Source of the DNA: Hymenobacter guriensis
Lineage (GTDB): Bacteria; Bacteroidota; Bacteroidia; Cytophagales; Hymenobacteraceae
Length of the DNA stretch: 64,000 nucleotides
Reading direction: 5' to 3'
Assembly (NCBI RefSeq): GCF_015773195.1
Contig: NZ_JADWYK010000006.1
Location: 62,001 to 126,000 of the forward strand
Shown here piece after piece: positions 6,879 through 16,224 of the stretch. The number at the start of each line of letters is the position of its first letter. The first letter of the stretch is position 1. A program made the position numbers and the translations under genes. The notes below the pieces were generated by a model. The model ran no database searches. It was not told the DNA's origin and saw only the letters and a list, made by a program, of their open reading frames with translations.

Positions 6879-9494
6879 ATGAACTTCAATAACTTCACCA
6901 TCAAGGCCCAGGAGGCCGTGCAGAAGGCCACCGAAATTGCCGGCGGCCATCAGCAGCAGGCCATCGAAACGGGCCACCTCCTGAAAGCCCTCTTTCAGGT
7001 GGATGAAAACGTGACCGGCTTCCTCGCCAAGAAGCTCGGCGCCAACCTCAATATCCTCACTCCCCGCCTCGATGCCCTGGTAGAAGCCTACCCCAAGGTA
7101 AGCGGCGGCTCCCCCTACCTCGCCAACGAGGCCGCCAACGCCGTGCAACGCGCCAACAACTTCCTCAAGGAGTTCGGCGACGAGTACGTAGCCGTGGAGC
7201 ACCTGCTGCTGGCCCTCGTCGATGGCCGCGACGCCACGGCTACCCTGCTCAAGGACACGGGCTTTAACCTCAAAGACCTCAAAGCCGCCATCAAAGAGCT
7301 GCGGGGCGGCCGCAAAGTCACCTCGCAGTCGGCCGAGGACCAGTACCAGAGCCTGAACCGCTACGCCCGCAACCTCAACGAGCAGGTGCGCACCGGCAAG
7401 ATGGACCCCGTTATCGGCCGCGACGAGGAAATCCGCCGGGTACTGCAGATTCTCTCCCGCCGCACCAAAAACAACCCCGTCCTGCTCGGGGAGCCCGGCG
7501 TCGGCAAAACCGCCATTGTGGAGGGCCTGGCCCAGCGCATCGTGGCCGGCGACGTGCCCGAGAACCTCCGCGAGAAAGTCATCATGTCGCTCGACATGGG
7601 TTTGCTCATCGCCGGGGCCAAGTACAAGGGCGAGTTCGAGGAGCGCCTCAAGTCCGTCATCAAGGAAGTCACCGACTCCGAAGGCCAGATCATTCTGTTT
7701 ATCGACGAGATGCACACCCTGATCGGGGCCGGCGCGGGCGGCGACGGCGCCATGGACGCGGCCAACCTGCTCAAGCCCGCTCTGGCCCGCGGCGAGCTGC
7801 ACGCCATCGGCGCCACCACCCTCAAGGAGTACCAGAAGTACATCGAGAAGGACAAGGCCCTGGAGCGCCGTTTCCAGGCCGTGATGGTAGACGAGCCCAG
7901 CACCGAGGACGCCATCAGCATCATGCGCGGCATCAAGGAGAAGTACGAGCTGCACCACGGCGTGCGCATCACCGACGACGCCGTCATTGCCGCCGTGGAG
8001 CTGTCCAGCCGCTACATCACCGACCGTTTCCTGCCCGACAAGGCCATCGACCTGATGGACGAGGCAGCCGCCAAGCTGCGCATCGAGCTGAACTCCATGC
8101 CCGTGGAGCTCGACGAGGTGCAGCGCCGCATCATGCAGCTGGAAATTGAGCGCGAAGCCATCCGCCGCGAAGACAACAAGGACCGCGAGGCCGTGCTCAA
8201 CCGCGAGCTAGCCGAACTGGGCGAAAAGCGCGACTCGCTCAAAGCCCGCTGGGAATCAGAGAAAAACGTGCTCAACGACATCCAGGAGCAAAAGGAATCC
8301 ATTGAACGCTTCAAAGTAGAAGCCGAGCAGGCCGAGCGCCAGGGCGACTACGGCCGCGTAGCCGAGCTGCGCTACGGCAAAATTCAGGAAGCCGAAGCCA
8401 AGCTCAAAACCCTGCAGGAGCAAGCCAACGCCAACAAGGACGGCGGCTCCATGCTCCAGGAAGTGGTAACCCATGAAGACATTGCCGAGGTAGTAGCCAA
8501 GTGGACGGGCATTCCGGTGAGCAAGATGCTGCAGTCGGACCGCGAGAAATTACTCAACCTTGAAGCCGAGCTAGGCAAGCGCGTAGCCGGGCAGTCGGAG
8601 GCCATTGCGGCCATCAGCGACGCCGTGCGCCGCTCCCGCGCCGGCTTGCAGGACCCCAAGCGGCCCATCGGCTCGTTTATCTTCCTCGGCACCACCGGGG
8701 TGGGTAAAACCGAGCTGGCCAAGGCCCTGGCCGAGTACCTGTTCAACGACGAGAACAGCATGGTCCGCATCGACATGAGCGAGTACCAGGAGCGCCACGC
8801 CACCTCGCGCCTAATCGGGGCGCCTCCCGGCTACGTGGGCTACGACGAAGGCGGGCAGCTCACCGAGGCCGTGCGCCGCAAGCCCTACTCGGTGATTCTG
8901 CTCGACGAAATCGAAAAGGCCCACCCCGACGTGTTCAACATCCTGCTGCAGGTGCTCGACGACGGCCGCCTCACCGACAACAAGGGTCGGGTAGCCAACT
9001 TCAAGAACACCATCATCATCATGACCTCGAACACCGGCGCCGACATCATTCAGCGCAATTTCAAGGAGCTGAACGAGTACAACCACGAGGAAGTGGTGGA
9101 CCGCACCCGCGAGGAAGTGGTAGAGCGCCTCAAGCAGCACATGCGCCCCGAGTTCCTGAACCGCATCGACGAAATCGTGATGTTCCAGCCGCTCAAGCGC
9201 AAGGAGATTCGCAAGATTGTCGACATCCAGTTCAAGCAGATTCAGCAGCGCCTGGAAGAAGCCGGCATCCGCCTGGAAGCCACCGACGAGGTGCTGGACT
9301 TCCTCGGCGAGGCCGGGTTCGACCCGCAGTTCGGCGCCCGCCCCCTCAAGCGCGTGCTGCAGCGGGTAATCCTGAACGAGCTGTCAAAGGAAATCCTGAG
9401 CGGCAAAGTCTCGAAGGACGCCGTGGTGGAAGCCGTGCTCGAAGATGGGCAAGTGCATTTCAACAACGTGGACGTGGAAATCCCCGGCGTGTAA
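6879..9494 (+). CDS. clpB: ATP-dependent disaggregase ClpB
   Basis: An 871-residue hexameric AAA+ chaperone, the usual length for ClpB. In order: the Clp N-terminal repeat domain (residues 1-145, with [12 protein letters not shown]), the first ATPase domain with Walker A GEPGVGKT at 204-211 and Walker B ILFIDEMH, the long middle coiled-coil (about 400-530) that distinguishes ClpB from ClpA and ClpC, the second ATPase domain with GTTGVGKT at 604-611, and the C-terminal D2-small domain. It works with DnaK to resolubilise heat-aggregated proteins in the cytoplasm. It stands alone, followed by a strong terminator. No heat-shock promoter motif could be identified in the 167 bp upstream. Confidence 0.98.
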   Translation: MNFNNFTIKAQEAVQKATEIAGGHQQQAIETGHLLKALFQVDENVTGFLAKKLGANLNILTPRLDALVEAYPKVSGGSPYLANEAANAVQRANNFLKEFGDEYVAVEHLLLALVDGRDATATLLKDTGFNLKDLKAAIKELRGGRKVTSQSAEDQYQSLNRYARNLNEQVRTGKMDPVIGRDEEIRRVLQILSRRTKNNPVLLGEPGVGKTAIVEGLAQRIVAGDVPENLREKVIMSLDMGLLIAGAKYKGEFEERLKSVIKEVTDSEGQIILFIDEMHTLIGAGAGGDGAMDAANLLKPALARGELHAIGATTLKEYQKYIEKDKALERRFQAVMVDEPSTEDAISIMRGIKEKYELHHGVRITDDAVIAAVELSSRYITDRFLPDKAIDLMDEAAAKLRIELNSMPVELDEVQRRIMQLEIEREAIRREDNKDREAVLNRELAELGEKRDSLKARWESEKNVLNDIQEQKESIERFKVEAEQAERQGDYGRVAELRYGKIQEAEAKLKTLQEQANANKDGGSMLQEVVTHEDIAEVVAKWTGIPVSKMLQSDREKLLNLEAELGKRVAGQSEAIAAISDAVRRSRAGLQDPKRPIGSFIFLGTTGVGKTELAKALAEYLFNDENSMVRIDMSEYQERHATSRLIGAPPGYVGYDEGGQLTEAVRRKPYSVILLDEIEKAHPDVFNILLQVLDDGRLTDNKGRVANFKNTIIIMTSNTGADIIQRNFKELNEYNHEEVVDRTREEVVERLKQHMRPEFLNRIDEIVMFQPLKRKEIRKIVDIQFKQIQQRLEEAGIRLEATDEVLDFLGEAGFDPQFGARPLKRVLQRVILNELSKEILSGKVSKDAVVEAVLEDGQVHFNNVDVEIPGV

Positions 9495-9514
9495 TCTCAT
9501 GCTGAACAGCTGAT

Positions 9515-9554
9515 AAAAAGCCCTGCCAGTACCCGTACTGGCAGGGCTTTTTTC
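9515..9554 (+). terminator. rho-independent terminator of clpB
   Basis: AAAAAGCCCTGCCAGTAC pairs with GTACTGGCAGGGCTTTTTT around a very short loop, and a T run follows. It begins 21 bases after the clpB stop codon. Confidence 0.92.
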
Positions 9555-9593
9555 TTACTCACTAAGCTTTGTCGCCACTAACCCAAAACGGTT

Positions 9594-9683
9594 GTCATGC
9601 TGAGCTTGTCGAAGCATCTCTACCGCTTCGTTGAATCGGTGCAGGCGAAGCGGTAGAGATGCTTCGGCTGCGCTAAGCAGGAC
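9594..9683. repeat. dispersed palindrome, GTCATGCTGAGC...GAAGCATCTC family
   Basis: The inner arms at 9610-9630 and 9646-9666 are perfect 21-base complements containing GAAGCATCTCTACCGCTTC; the outer parts (GTCATGCTGAGC and GCTAAGCAGGAC) pair imperfectly. The same element type recurs at 18638-18730 and as the two arms at 21779-21817 and 22120-22160. Confidence 0.85.
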
Positions 9684-9739
9684 GCTCTAAAGGTGCAAAA
9701 GGCCGTTTTGTACTTACGCTACGCTTACCCTACCACGCT

Positions 9740-9931
9740 ATGGAAACCCTCAAACGCTACCTCCGCCTCCTTGGCCTGATTGCCATGCTCCTATTGGCTG
9801 CCGCGGGCGTAGGCCTTACGGGGGCCGCGCCCATTCACCAGAAGCGGGAACGGTTTATCGACACCGCCTCCCAGACAGAGCAGGTAGACAAAAAGGAAAG
9901 CCAGGAGGAAAATAAGCTGGGCCAGGAGTAG
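9740..9931 (+). CDS. small membrane-anchored protein
   Basis: A 63-residue product: basic start METLKRYLR, one hydrophobic helix (LLGLIAMLLLAAAGVGLTGA), then a short charged tail rich in glutamate, lysine and glutamine. The pattern, one anchor followed by an acidic soluble tail, suggests an inner-membrane or secreted small protein. I do not recognise a family. The stop codon is followed by a gap before the converging gene that ends at 10000. Confidence 0.6.
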   Translation: METLKRYLRLLGLIAMLLLAAAGVGLTGAAPIHQKRERFIDTASQTEQVDKKESQEENKLGQE

Positions 9932-9999
9932 GCAGGTGTATTCCCTGGCTTCCAGGGCAAGAACCGCCTTGGGTTTGGGTAGTTAAAACAACCGCTTGG

Positions 10000-10500
10000 C
10001 TACTTCCTTTTCAGAAAGAAGCGTGGTTTCAGGCGGCGGCGCAAATCATCCGGCAGGCGCTTGCCTTGGCGTACCAGCTCTATCATGGCCGCTTCGCGCT
10101 GGGAGCTGAAGCGTACCAGCTTGCTTACCCCGTACGCCTCCACTACTCCAATGATGGCAACGCCCGTGAGAATCCCGCCGGCATCGGCTTTATCCCGGGT
10201 TACCACAGTTCCGTAACTCGTGGTTATCGTTTCTTCCTGGCTGGCCGCCAGCAGGCTGCGAAGCCCTCCTACTCCCCCGCTTATCATCCAGCCAAATCCG
10301 CCCGTGCGGCGCCGGCCATAAAGACGCTGGATTGCTTGTACTGTATCGTTGACGGCCCGTGAGTACTGCGTGGGCCAATCATCGGCGGACCCGGTCGTAG
10401 CAGCGGGCGTACGGGTCGAGTCGGGAGTGGCCACCGTCTGGGCATGGGTGGCGGATAGCGTACCGACGCAAAAAAGCAGACACAATAAAGTTGGACGCAT
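10000..10500 (-). CDS. secreted hypothetical protein with glycine-rich hydrophobic patches
   Basis: A 166-residue product. The ATG at 10498-10500 gives a clear signal peptide (MRPTLLCLLFCVGTLSATHA, cleavage near AHA-QTV); the upstream in-frame extension lacks domain content. After a serine/threonine/proline linker comes SRAVNDTVQAIQRLYGRRRTGG, a glycine-rich hydrophobic stretch (WMISGGVGGLRSLLAA), a second hydrophobic segment (GILTGVAIIGVVEAYGVSKL) and a basic tail. It may be a small outer-membrane or periplasmic protein. No family is recognised. It is divergent from the HupE-like gene. Confidence 0.6.
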   Translation of the reverse strand: MRPTLLCLLFCVGTLSATHAQTVATPDSTRTPAATTGSADDWPTQYSRAVNDTVQAIQRLYGRRRTGGFGWMISGGVGGLRSLLAASQEETITTSYGTVVTRDKADAGGILTGVAIIGVVEAYGVSKLVRFSSQREAAMIELVRQGKRLPDDLRRRLKPRFFLKRK

Positions 10501-10632
10501 AAATGGCAATTGGGATACGAAGTAATTGGCTGTGCAAGGTAGCCGGTGCGGCTTGGCAAACCCGCCGTGACGGACCTTATTTTTTGTAGGCAGCCCCGGT
10601 TGGAACTGCAGGGTCAAACGCTACGCAAGCCG

Positions 10633-10640
10633 TAGCTTTG
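10633..10640 (+). promoter_or_regulatory. candidate -7 element TAGCTTTG
   Basis: Matches the Bacteroidota -7 consensus TAnnTTTG and lies 4 bp before the ATG at 10645. If used, transcription would start at or next to the start codon. No TTTG was found at the usual 19-bp distance upstream, so the call is moderate. Confidence 0.45.
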
Positions 10641-10644
10641 TCTT

Positions 10645-11247
10645 ATGGCCTCCACGTTCCAGACCTACCTCCAACTCGGTTTCTTCCACATCTTCAACCT
10701 GCAGGCCTACGACCACCTGGTGTTTCTGCTGGCCTTGTGTGCGCCCTACGTGCTGCAGGAGTGGCGCCGCGTGGTGGCGCTGGTCACCAGCTTCACCCTA
10801 GGCCACTCGCTCACCCTGGCCCTGGCCACCCTGAACGTGGTGCAGTACTCGCCCCAGGCTATTGAGGTGCTGATTCCGGTAACGATAGTGCTGACGTGCC
10901 TGCTCAACCTAGCTCGTGCCGGCCGCCCTACAACCCGGCCGGTGTTGCGCCCGGCGCCGGAGCCGGTGGTGCTGGCCTGGCCCAATCTGCTGGCCGCCGT
11001 GTTCGGGCTGATTCATGGCCTCGGGTTTTCCAGCTACCTGCGCGAGCTGCTGGGCCACCAGAGCCGCCCGGTGCTGGAGCTGCTGGCGTTCAATGTGGGT
11101 GTGGAGCTGGGTCAGCTGCTGATTGTGGGGCTGATTCTGCTGCTCGGGGCCCTGCTGCTGCGCGGCCTCAGTGTAGCGCGCCGCGACTGGCTGCTGGTTG
11201 TCAGCGGTGCTGCTCTCGGCATTGCACTGGTGCTGTTAGTGAAATAG
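10645..11247 (+). CDS. HupE/UreJ-like membrane protein
   Basis: A 200-residue polytopic inner-membrane protein. The motifs GFFHIFNLQAYDHLVFLLAL near the start, SFTLGHSLTLALA (about residues 49-61), FGLIHGLGFSS (about 113-123) and FNVGVELGQL are those of HupE/UreJ_2 family proteins, which are thought to pass nickel or other metal ions. About six membrane helices can be counted. It is 6 kb from the urease genes and not in their operon, but could supply nickel to urease; that link is inference. Its stop codon lies beside an inverted repeat. Confidence 0.85.
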   Translation: MASTFQTYLQLGFFHIFNLQAYDHLVFLLALCAPYVLQEWRRVVALVTSFTLGHSLTLALATLNVVQYSPQAIEVLIPVTIVLTCLLNLARAGRPTTRPVLRPAPEPVVLAWPNLLAAVFGLIHGLGFSSYLRELLGHQSRPVLELLAFNVGVELGQLLIVGLILLLGALLLRGLSVARRDWLLVVSGAALGIALVLLVK

Positions 11248-11248
11248 T

Positions 11249-11320
11249 GAGCTGGTGAGTTGACGTTTTGTTGGCGCAGCTCCTATATAGAGTGGCTTGA
11301 ACGTCAAAATTACCAGTTCA
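11249..11320. repeat. imperfect inverted repeat, GTGAAATAGTG...TTGACGTT family
   Basis: GCTGGTGAGTTGACGTT near 11251-11267 pairs imperfectly with AACGTCAAAATTACCAG near 11300-11315. It begins directly after the HupE-like stop codon. The same building blocks (GTGAAATAGTG, TTGACGTT and their complements) recur in the cleaner copy at 15471-15562. Confidence 0.6.
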
Positions 11321-11426
11321 CCATCTCTCCACCCGTGCAACTTCTGGCACTTTGCCGGTGACTTTACCTGTTATCTGCCGGTTTTCCTGTACTTTTTCGC
11401 CCCGCAACCCGCATTTTCTCTTTTCA

Positions 11427-13781
11427 ATGCTAAAACATTTGTTACGCTCGGCCGCCGTGGCCGCGCTGGCTGCCGGCCCCTTGGCGGCCCAAACCACCAA
11501 CTCCGGCACCGATAAGTTTGCCCAGTTGGGCACTGAGCTGCCCACGCCCAACACCTACCGCACGGCCTCCGGGGCGCCCGGCAGCCAGTATTGGCAGCAA
11601 CGCGCCGACTACAACATCCAGGTGAAGCTGGATGACGAGAAACAGGCCATTACCGGCTCGGAGGACATTACCTACACCAATCTCTCGCCCGATGTACTCA
11701 CTTACTTGTGGGTGCAGCTCGACCAGAACATCATGGACAAAACGTCCATCACCCAGGCCACGGAGGTGGGTGAGCTGTCGGATAAGATGTCGTTCCGGGG
11801 GCTGGAGTACCTGATGAACTCGGACTTTGACGGGGGCTTCAAGATTTCGGAGGTGAAGCTAAAGGGCGGCAAGGCCCTGCCGCACACCATCAACCACACC
11901 ATGATGCGCATTGACCTGCCCACGCCCCTGCGGCCCAAGCAAGCCGTGACGTTCAGCATCAAGTGGAGCTACAACATCAACGACCAGCTGAAAATCAACC
12001 AGCGTAGCGGCTACGAGTATTTCCCCGAAGACAAGAACTACCTCTACGAAATTGCCCAGTTCTACCCGCGCATGGCCGTATACTCCGACTTCCAGGGCTG
12101 GCAGCACAAGCAGTTTCTGGGCAGCGGGGAGTTTGCCCTGCCTTTCGGCGACTACCGCGTGAGCATCACCGCTCCCGCCGACCACGTGGTGGGGGCTACC
12201 GGCGTACTGCAGAACCCGGGCGACGTGCTGAGCGCCGCCCAGCGCCAGCGCCTCGAAAAAGCCAAGAACACCAAAACGCCAGTGCTCATCGTGAGCCAGC
12301 AGGAGGCTGAAGCCGCCGAGCAGAAGCGCGCCAAAGGCACCAAAACCTGGACCTACGCCGCCAAGAACGTGCGCGACTTTGCCTGGGCCTCTTCGCGCAA
12401 GTTCATTTGGGATGCCATGCAGATCAAGCAGGCTGGCAAGCCCGTCATGTGCATGAGCTACTACCCCAAGGAAGGCAACCCGCTCTGGGGCCAGTACTCC
12501 ACCGAAGTGGTGGCGCACACCATCAAGACCTACTCCCGGTACACCATCGACTATGAGTACCCGGTGGCTATTTCGGTACACGGCCCGGTGGGCGGCATGG
12601 AGTACCCCATGATCTGTTTTAACGGCGGCCGCCCCGAGAAGGATGGCACCTACTCGGCGGAGCGGAAGTACGGCATGATTTCGGTGATTATTCACGAGGT
12701 GGGCCACAACTTCTTCCCCATGATCATCAACTCCGACGAGCGGCAGTGGACGTGGATGGATGAGGGTCTGAATACCTTCGTACAGTACCTCACCGAGCAA
12801 GAGTGGGAGCGAAACTACCCCTCCCGGCGCGGCGAGCCGAAGCTGATTGTGGACTATATGCGCACCGGCAAAAACGTGCAGACCCCCATCATGACCAACT
12901 CGGAATCGGTGCTGCAGTTTGGGCCTAATGCCTACGCCAAGCCCGCTACCGGCCTCAACATCCTGCGCGAAACCATCTTGGGCCGTCAGCTTTTCGACTA
13001 CGCTTTCAAGGAGTACGCACGCCGCTGGGCCTACAAGCACCCTGAGCCCGCCGACTTCTTCCGCACCATGGAAGACGCCTCCGGCACCGACCTCGACTGG
13101 TTCTGGCGCGGCTGGTTCTACACCACCGACCACACCGACCTGGCCATTGAGAACGTAAAGTGGTATACGGTTGACTCGAAAAACCCCGAAATCGAAAACG
13201 CCCGCAAGCGGGAGCTGCTGAATGCCGCGCCCAAAACCCTGTCGGAGCAGCGCAACCTGCAGGACATCAAGCGCACCCTGGTGGACGACAAGCCCCAACT
13301 CAAGGACTTCTACAACTCCTACGACCCACTGGCCGCCACCGAGGCCGACAAGAAGCGCTACCAGGATTATGTGGCCAAGCTCACGCCTGCGCAGCAGCAG
13401 CGCCTCAACAGCGGTCTGCATTTCTACGAGGTGAGCTTGAAAAACCTGGGCGGCCTCACCATGCCCGTGGTGGTGCAGATGACCTACGAGGATGGCAAGC
13501 AGGAAGTAGTGAACATTCCGGCCGAAATCTGGCGCATCAACAACGCGCAGGTAACCAAGGTCTTCATCACCGAAAAGCCGGTGGTGAGCTTCGTGCTGGA
13601 CCCCTTCCTAGAAACTGCCGACACGGACCTGAGCAACAACGCCTTCCCACACCGGGCCGCGCCCTCGCGCTTCGAGCTGTTTGAGCAGCAGCAGCGCGCT
13701 CAGCCCAACCCCATGCAGCAAACCTCCCTGCAGAAGCTGGAGCAGAAGCCTGCTGGCACTACCGGCACGGGCGGCAATTAA
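11427..13781 (+). CDS. secreted M1-family metallopeptidase
   Basis: A 784-residue zinc aminopeptidase-like protein. The ATG at 11427 gives a signal peptide (MLKHLLRSAAVAALAAGPLAA). The N-terminal beta domain is followed by GGMEYP, the M1 substrate-binding motif with tyrosine where many members have asparagine, and the catalytic site HEVGH (H423, E424, H427) with the third zinc ligand E446, exactly 18 residues further in WMDEGLNTF. A long C-terminal part follows the peptidase domain, ending in a proline/glutamine-rich tail. It probably trims peptides in the periplasm or at the surface. Substrate cannot be told from sequence. It is a single gene with its own terminator. Confidence 0.93.
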   Translation: MLKHLLRSAAVAALAAGPLAAQTTNSGTDKFAQLGTELPTPNTYRTASGAPGSQYWQQRADYNIQVKLDDEKQAITGSEDITYTNLSPDVLTYLWVQLDQNIMDKTSITQATEVGELSDKMSFRGLEYLMNSDFDGGFKISEVKLKGGKALPHTINHTMMRIDLPTPLRPKQAVTFSIKWSYNINDQLKINQRSGYEYFPEDKNYLYEIAQFYPRMAVYSDFQGWQHKQFLGSGEFALPFGDYRVSITAPADHVVGATGVLQNPGDVLSAAQRQRLEKAKNTKTPVLIVSQQEAEAAEQKRAKGTKTWTYAAKNVRDFAWASSRKFIWDAMQIKQAGKPVMCMSYYPKEGNPLWGQYSTEVVAHTIKTYSRYTIDYEYPVAISVHGPVGGMEYPMICFNGGRPEKDGTYSAERKYGMISVIIHEVGHNFFPMIINSDERQWTWMDEGLNTFVQYLTEQEWERNYPSRRGEPKLIVDYMRTGKNVQTPIMTNSESVLQFGPNAYAKPATGLNILRETILGRQLFDYAFKEYARRWAYKHPEPADFFRTMEDASGTDLDWFWRGWFYTTDHTDLAIENVKWYTVDSKNPEIENARKRELLNAAPKTLSEQRNLQDIKRTLVDDKPQLKDFYNSYDPLAATEADKKRYQDYVAKLTPAQQQRLNSGLHFYEVSLKNLGGLTMPVVVQMTYEDGKQEVVNIPAEIWRINNAQVTKVFITEKPVVSFVLDPFLETADTDLSNNAFPHRAAPSRFELFEQQQRAQPNPMQQTSLQKLEQKPAGTTGTGGN

Positions 13782-13804
13782 TTGCGCATTTTCCGCTAGC
13801 TTTC

Positions 13805-13838
13805 AACAGCCGGGCCCACTGGGTTCGGCTGTTTTTGT
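13805..13838 (+). terminator. terminator of the M1 peptidase gene
   Basis: AACAGCCG and CGGCTGTT pair, with inner GG:UU wobbles extending the stem, followed by TTTTTG. It lies 24 bases after the stop codon. Confidence 0.75.
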
Positions 13839-13859
13839 TAGCTCGCCCATACTCATTCT

Positions 13860-14363
13860 ATGCAGGCTACGCGCACGGCAACCCTTCAGGCACTCGTTCT
13901 TGGTGATGATGACGAAACGGCGGATGACGCTTTCGAGGAGCTGACCGAGTTGGGCGGAGAAGAAGTGTTCCAATTCTTGCTGCAGCTTCTGGAAACAGAT
14001 AAGCCTCTGCTACGCAACCGTGCGGCTGGTAGCTTGCGGGACTTGGCCGACCAGCGGGCTATTCAACCGTTGCTGGCAGCCATTCAGAAACCCGCCAACC
14101 ACGGCCGCAATGGTACGCTGGTGTACGCGCTGGCTACCCATGACTGCTGCTATCTGCTGAAAGACTTATGCCTAATTGTCTTCTATCAGGGCTACGAAGC
14201 TAAGCACATGGCCCTCGATATTCTGGAGGAGCAGGAATTTGTGTACTCCGAAGAAGACGTACAGGAAATCCGGCGACTCTGGGAGCAGGTTCGCCAAAAG
14301 CCCGACCGCGCCCTACAGGAAATTGGCCTCAACTGGATAGAGAAAATAATAGAAGAACTGTAA
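13860..14363 (+). CDS. HEAT-repeat-like protein
   Basis: A 167-residue cytoplasmic protein. Segments such as FEELTELGGEEVFQFLLQLL and NRAAGSLRDLADQRAIQPLLAAI follow the two-helix pattern of PBS-lyase/HEAT repeats. The centre has THDCCYLLKDLC and the C-terminal half is acidic and helical. HEAT proteins are usually scaffolds; no partner is evident. The next gene starts 24 bp downstream in the same direction, so they may be co-transcribed. Confidence 0.75.
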   Translation: MQATRTATLQALVLGDDDETADDAFEELTELGGEEVFQFLLQLLETDKPLLRNRAAGSLRDLADQRAIQPLLAAIQKPANHGRNGTLVYALATHDCCYLLKDLCLIVFYQGYEAKHMALDILEEQEFVYSEEDVQEIRRLWEQVRQKPDRALQEIGLNWIEKIIEEL

Positions 14364-14387
14364 CAACACACCTATACAGCTTTCTGT

Positions 14388-15065
14388 ATGACTCTCCATT
14401 GGTGGAGGCTTCCAAACCTCCTGATGTTCGCGGTTCTGCTCCTCAGCAGTTGCCAAAGCAATACTCCGCCGGACACCTCGGCTACCGCAGATACTGCAGT
14501 TCTCCCGTCGACGCCCTCACCTCCCGACTCCACCACCCTGCAACTGCAGGAGCTGCTGACTTTATATCCGCTGCTGAAGCTGCCCATCAAGGTTTCCTCC
14601 CAGAAGCTAGATGATGACCCATCAGCGGCTAGCTCCCAGCCCATGCACGGCCAGCTGATTCCGCCCCGCTTGCTGCCGCTATTTGGCGAGTATATAGAGG
14701 CCAACGGCGAGGAAGTATTTGCGGTGGGGAAAATCCCGCTTCCCGATCATCGTTTGGCCTTGCTTACCCGCGTACCGGGCGAGTATTTTTCTTCCCGTAT
14801 CCGGCTGTTTGTCCTGGCTGAATCAACCGGACGTATCAGTGCCGATCTGGAGCTTGCGGAAACGTTCGGAGACGCCGGTGACGCTTACATACGCACCAGC
14901 CTGGTAGAATCAGCCCCCGGCGGCCTATCCGTTACAATTCAGCAGCAAACCTGTCACCCCTTGGATGAGGAACTGACCGATATTGCCTGCACGGATTCGG
15001 TGCTGGCTTACCAGCTACACAACCAGCTTATTCGCGTATACCGCAAAAAAGCACCTTCTTCCTAA
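14388..15065 (+). CDS. lipoprotein of unknown function
   Basis: A 225-residue precursor. The N-terminus MTLHWWRLPNLLMFAVLLLSSC ends in a lipobox (LLSSC), so it is predicted to be lipidated at Cys22 or so and held on the outer membrane or inner membrane. A threonine/serine/proline linker follows, then a beta-rich domain with DHRLALLTRVPGEYFSSRIR and paired cysteines near the C-terminus (QTCHPLDEE, IACTDS). No family recognised. It follows the HEAT-like gene closely and precedes the PH-domain gene by 27 bp. Confidence 0.7.
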   Translation: MTLHWWRLPNLLMFAVLLLSSCQSNTPPDTSATADTAVLPSTPSPPDSTTLQLQELLTLYPLLKLPIKVSSQKLDDDPSAASSQPMHGQLIPPRLLPLFGEYIEANGEEVFAVGKIPLPDHRLALLTRVPGEYFSSRIRLFVLAESTGRISADLELAETFGDAGDAYIRTSLVESAPGGLSVTIQQQTCHPLDEELTDIACTDSVLAYQLHNQLIRVYRKKAPSS

Positions 15066-15092
15066 CCTCTCACCCCGAAAACAAACTACTCC

Positions 15093-15467
15093 ATGGGACT
15101 TCTCGACGGCCTCCTCGGCAACGCTTCGGAAAACGACGCGCAAGAGATTCAGCAGGAACTGAACCGCATTCTGGCCGCCGGCGAGCGGGTGGAAAAAGCC
15201 TACGCCATCCTGCGCGACCAGATCATCTTCACCAACCAGCGCCTGCTCCTGGTTGATAAGCAGGGTGTGACGGGCAAGAAGCGCGAAATCATGAGCATTC
15301 CCTACCGCAGCATCGAGCGGTTTTCGATGGAAACCACCGGCCACTTCGACCTGGAATCGGAGCTCTATATCTGGGTACGCGGCATGGAAGCTCCCATCGG
15401 CCGCACCTTCCGCAACGACCAGAATATCTACGACGTGTACCGCGCCCTGGGCGAGTATGCCCTATAG
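15093..15467 (+). CDS. bacterial PH-domain protein (bPH_1 type)
   Basis: A 124-residue cytoplasmic protein with no signal. After a short N-terminal helix (MGLLDGLLGNASEND), the body has the pattern of the bacterial pleckstrin-homology family: AYAILRDQIIFTNQRLLLVD, then TGKKREIMSIPYRSIERFSM and ESELYIWVRG. Family length (about 125) fits. Such proteins form oligomeric rings in known structures, but their roles are mostly unknown. It is the last of three closely spaced genes and is followed by a palindrome. Confidence 0.85.
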   Translation: MGLLDGLLGNASENDAQEIQQELNRILAAGERVEKAYAILRDQIIFTNQRLLLVDKQGVTGKKREIMSIPYRSIERFSMETTGHFDLESELYIWVRGMEAPIGRTFRNDQNIYDVYRALGEYAL

Positions 15468-15470
15468 CAA

Positions 15471-15562
15471 TGAGGTAGTGAAATAGTGCGTTTGACGTTC
15501 TATCCGCGCAACCTGCGCAGACGGAGCCAGTAGAACGTCAAACTTACTATTTCACTACCTCA
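15471..15562. repeat. inverted repeat, GTGAAATAGTG...TTGACGTTC family
   Basis: The 32-base arms at 15471-15502 and 15531-15562 are complementary with two mismatches; the 28-base loop is GC-rich. It begins 4 bases after the PH-domain gene and ends 15 bases before the aldolase start, so it makes up almost the whole spacer. It is related to the weaker copy at 11249-11320. Confidence 0.85.
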
Positions 15563-15576
15563 CCATTTCACCACTG

Positions 15577-16224
15577 ATGCCCCGCTTTTCTTCTGCCCAC
15601 ACCCTGGCCTTGGCCCGCTTGCATCCGCTCATTCCGGTTTTCTACCACGCACAGGAAGACTACGCCCGACGGGTGCTGGCTGCCAGCTACGCGGCCGGCG
15701 TGCGCCTGTTTGAGTTTACCAACCGCGGCAACGACGCCCATGCCATCTTCACCCGTCTGCAGCGCTTCGTGGAAGCCGATTACCCCGACCTGCTCCTGGG
15801 TGCGGGCACTATCTTCACCCCGGAAGAAGCCGGCCGCTTCATCGAATCCGGGGCCGATTTCATTATCCAGCCTGTGTGCAGCCCCGATGTGGCCGCTGTG
15901 TGCCGCAGCTACGACCTGGCCTGGCTGCCCGGGGCCCAGACGCTGAACGAGGTGTATGAAGCCCACCGCCTGGGGGCTACCATCGTTAAGCTGTTTCCAT
16001 CGGCCTACCTCACGCCGGCTTACCTGCAGATTCTGCGCGGCCCGCTGCCTCACCTTCCCCTCATGGCCACCGGTGGGATTCAGCCTACGGTAGAGAGTCT
16101 ACGCGAGTGGAAGCAGGCTGGAGCTACCTGCGTAGGCATCGATGCCCGCCTGCTCGACACCACCGAGCCCACACGCCTCACAACTCAGCTCACGGAGCTG
16201 CTGGCCGTATTGCAGCCGGATTAA
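15577..16224 (+). CDS. eda: KDPG/KHG aldolase family protein
   Basis: A 215-residue class I aldolase of the 2-keto-3-deoxy-6-phosphogluconate / 4-hydroxy-2-oxoglutarate type. The Schiff-base lysine is K138 in IVKLFPS and the catalytic acid/base is E46 in LFEFTNRG, both at the family's positions. The phosphate-binding glycines (MATGGIQPT) are present. It would split KDPG into pyruvate and glyceraldehyde-3-phosphate, or a related keto-acid. No Edd, sugar dehydrogenase, kinase or uptake gene is nearby, so the physiological substrate is open. It is preceded by a palindrome and stands alone. Confidence 0.85.
   Translation: MPRFSSAHTLALARLHPLIPVFYHAQEDYARRVLAASYAAGVRLFEFTNRGNDAHAIFTRLQRFVEADYPDLLLGAGTIFTPEEAGRFIESGADFIIQPVCSPDVAAVCRSYDLAWLPGAQTLNEVYEAHRLGATIVKLFPSAYLTPAYLQILRGPLPHLPLMATGGIQPTVESLREWKQAGATCVGIDARLLDTTEPTRLTTQLTELLAVLQPD

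Noticed and set aside
11859-13421. 520-codon ORF opposite the M1 peptidase
   Set aside because: Antisense shadow produced by high-GC codon use; the sense strand has an intact catalytic site and signal peptide.
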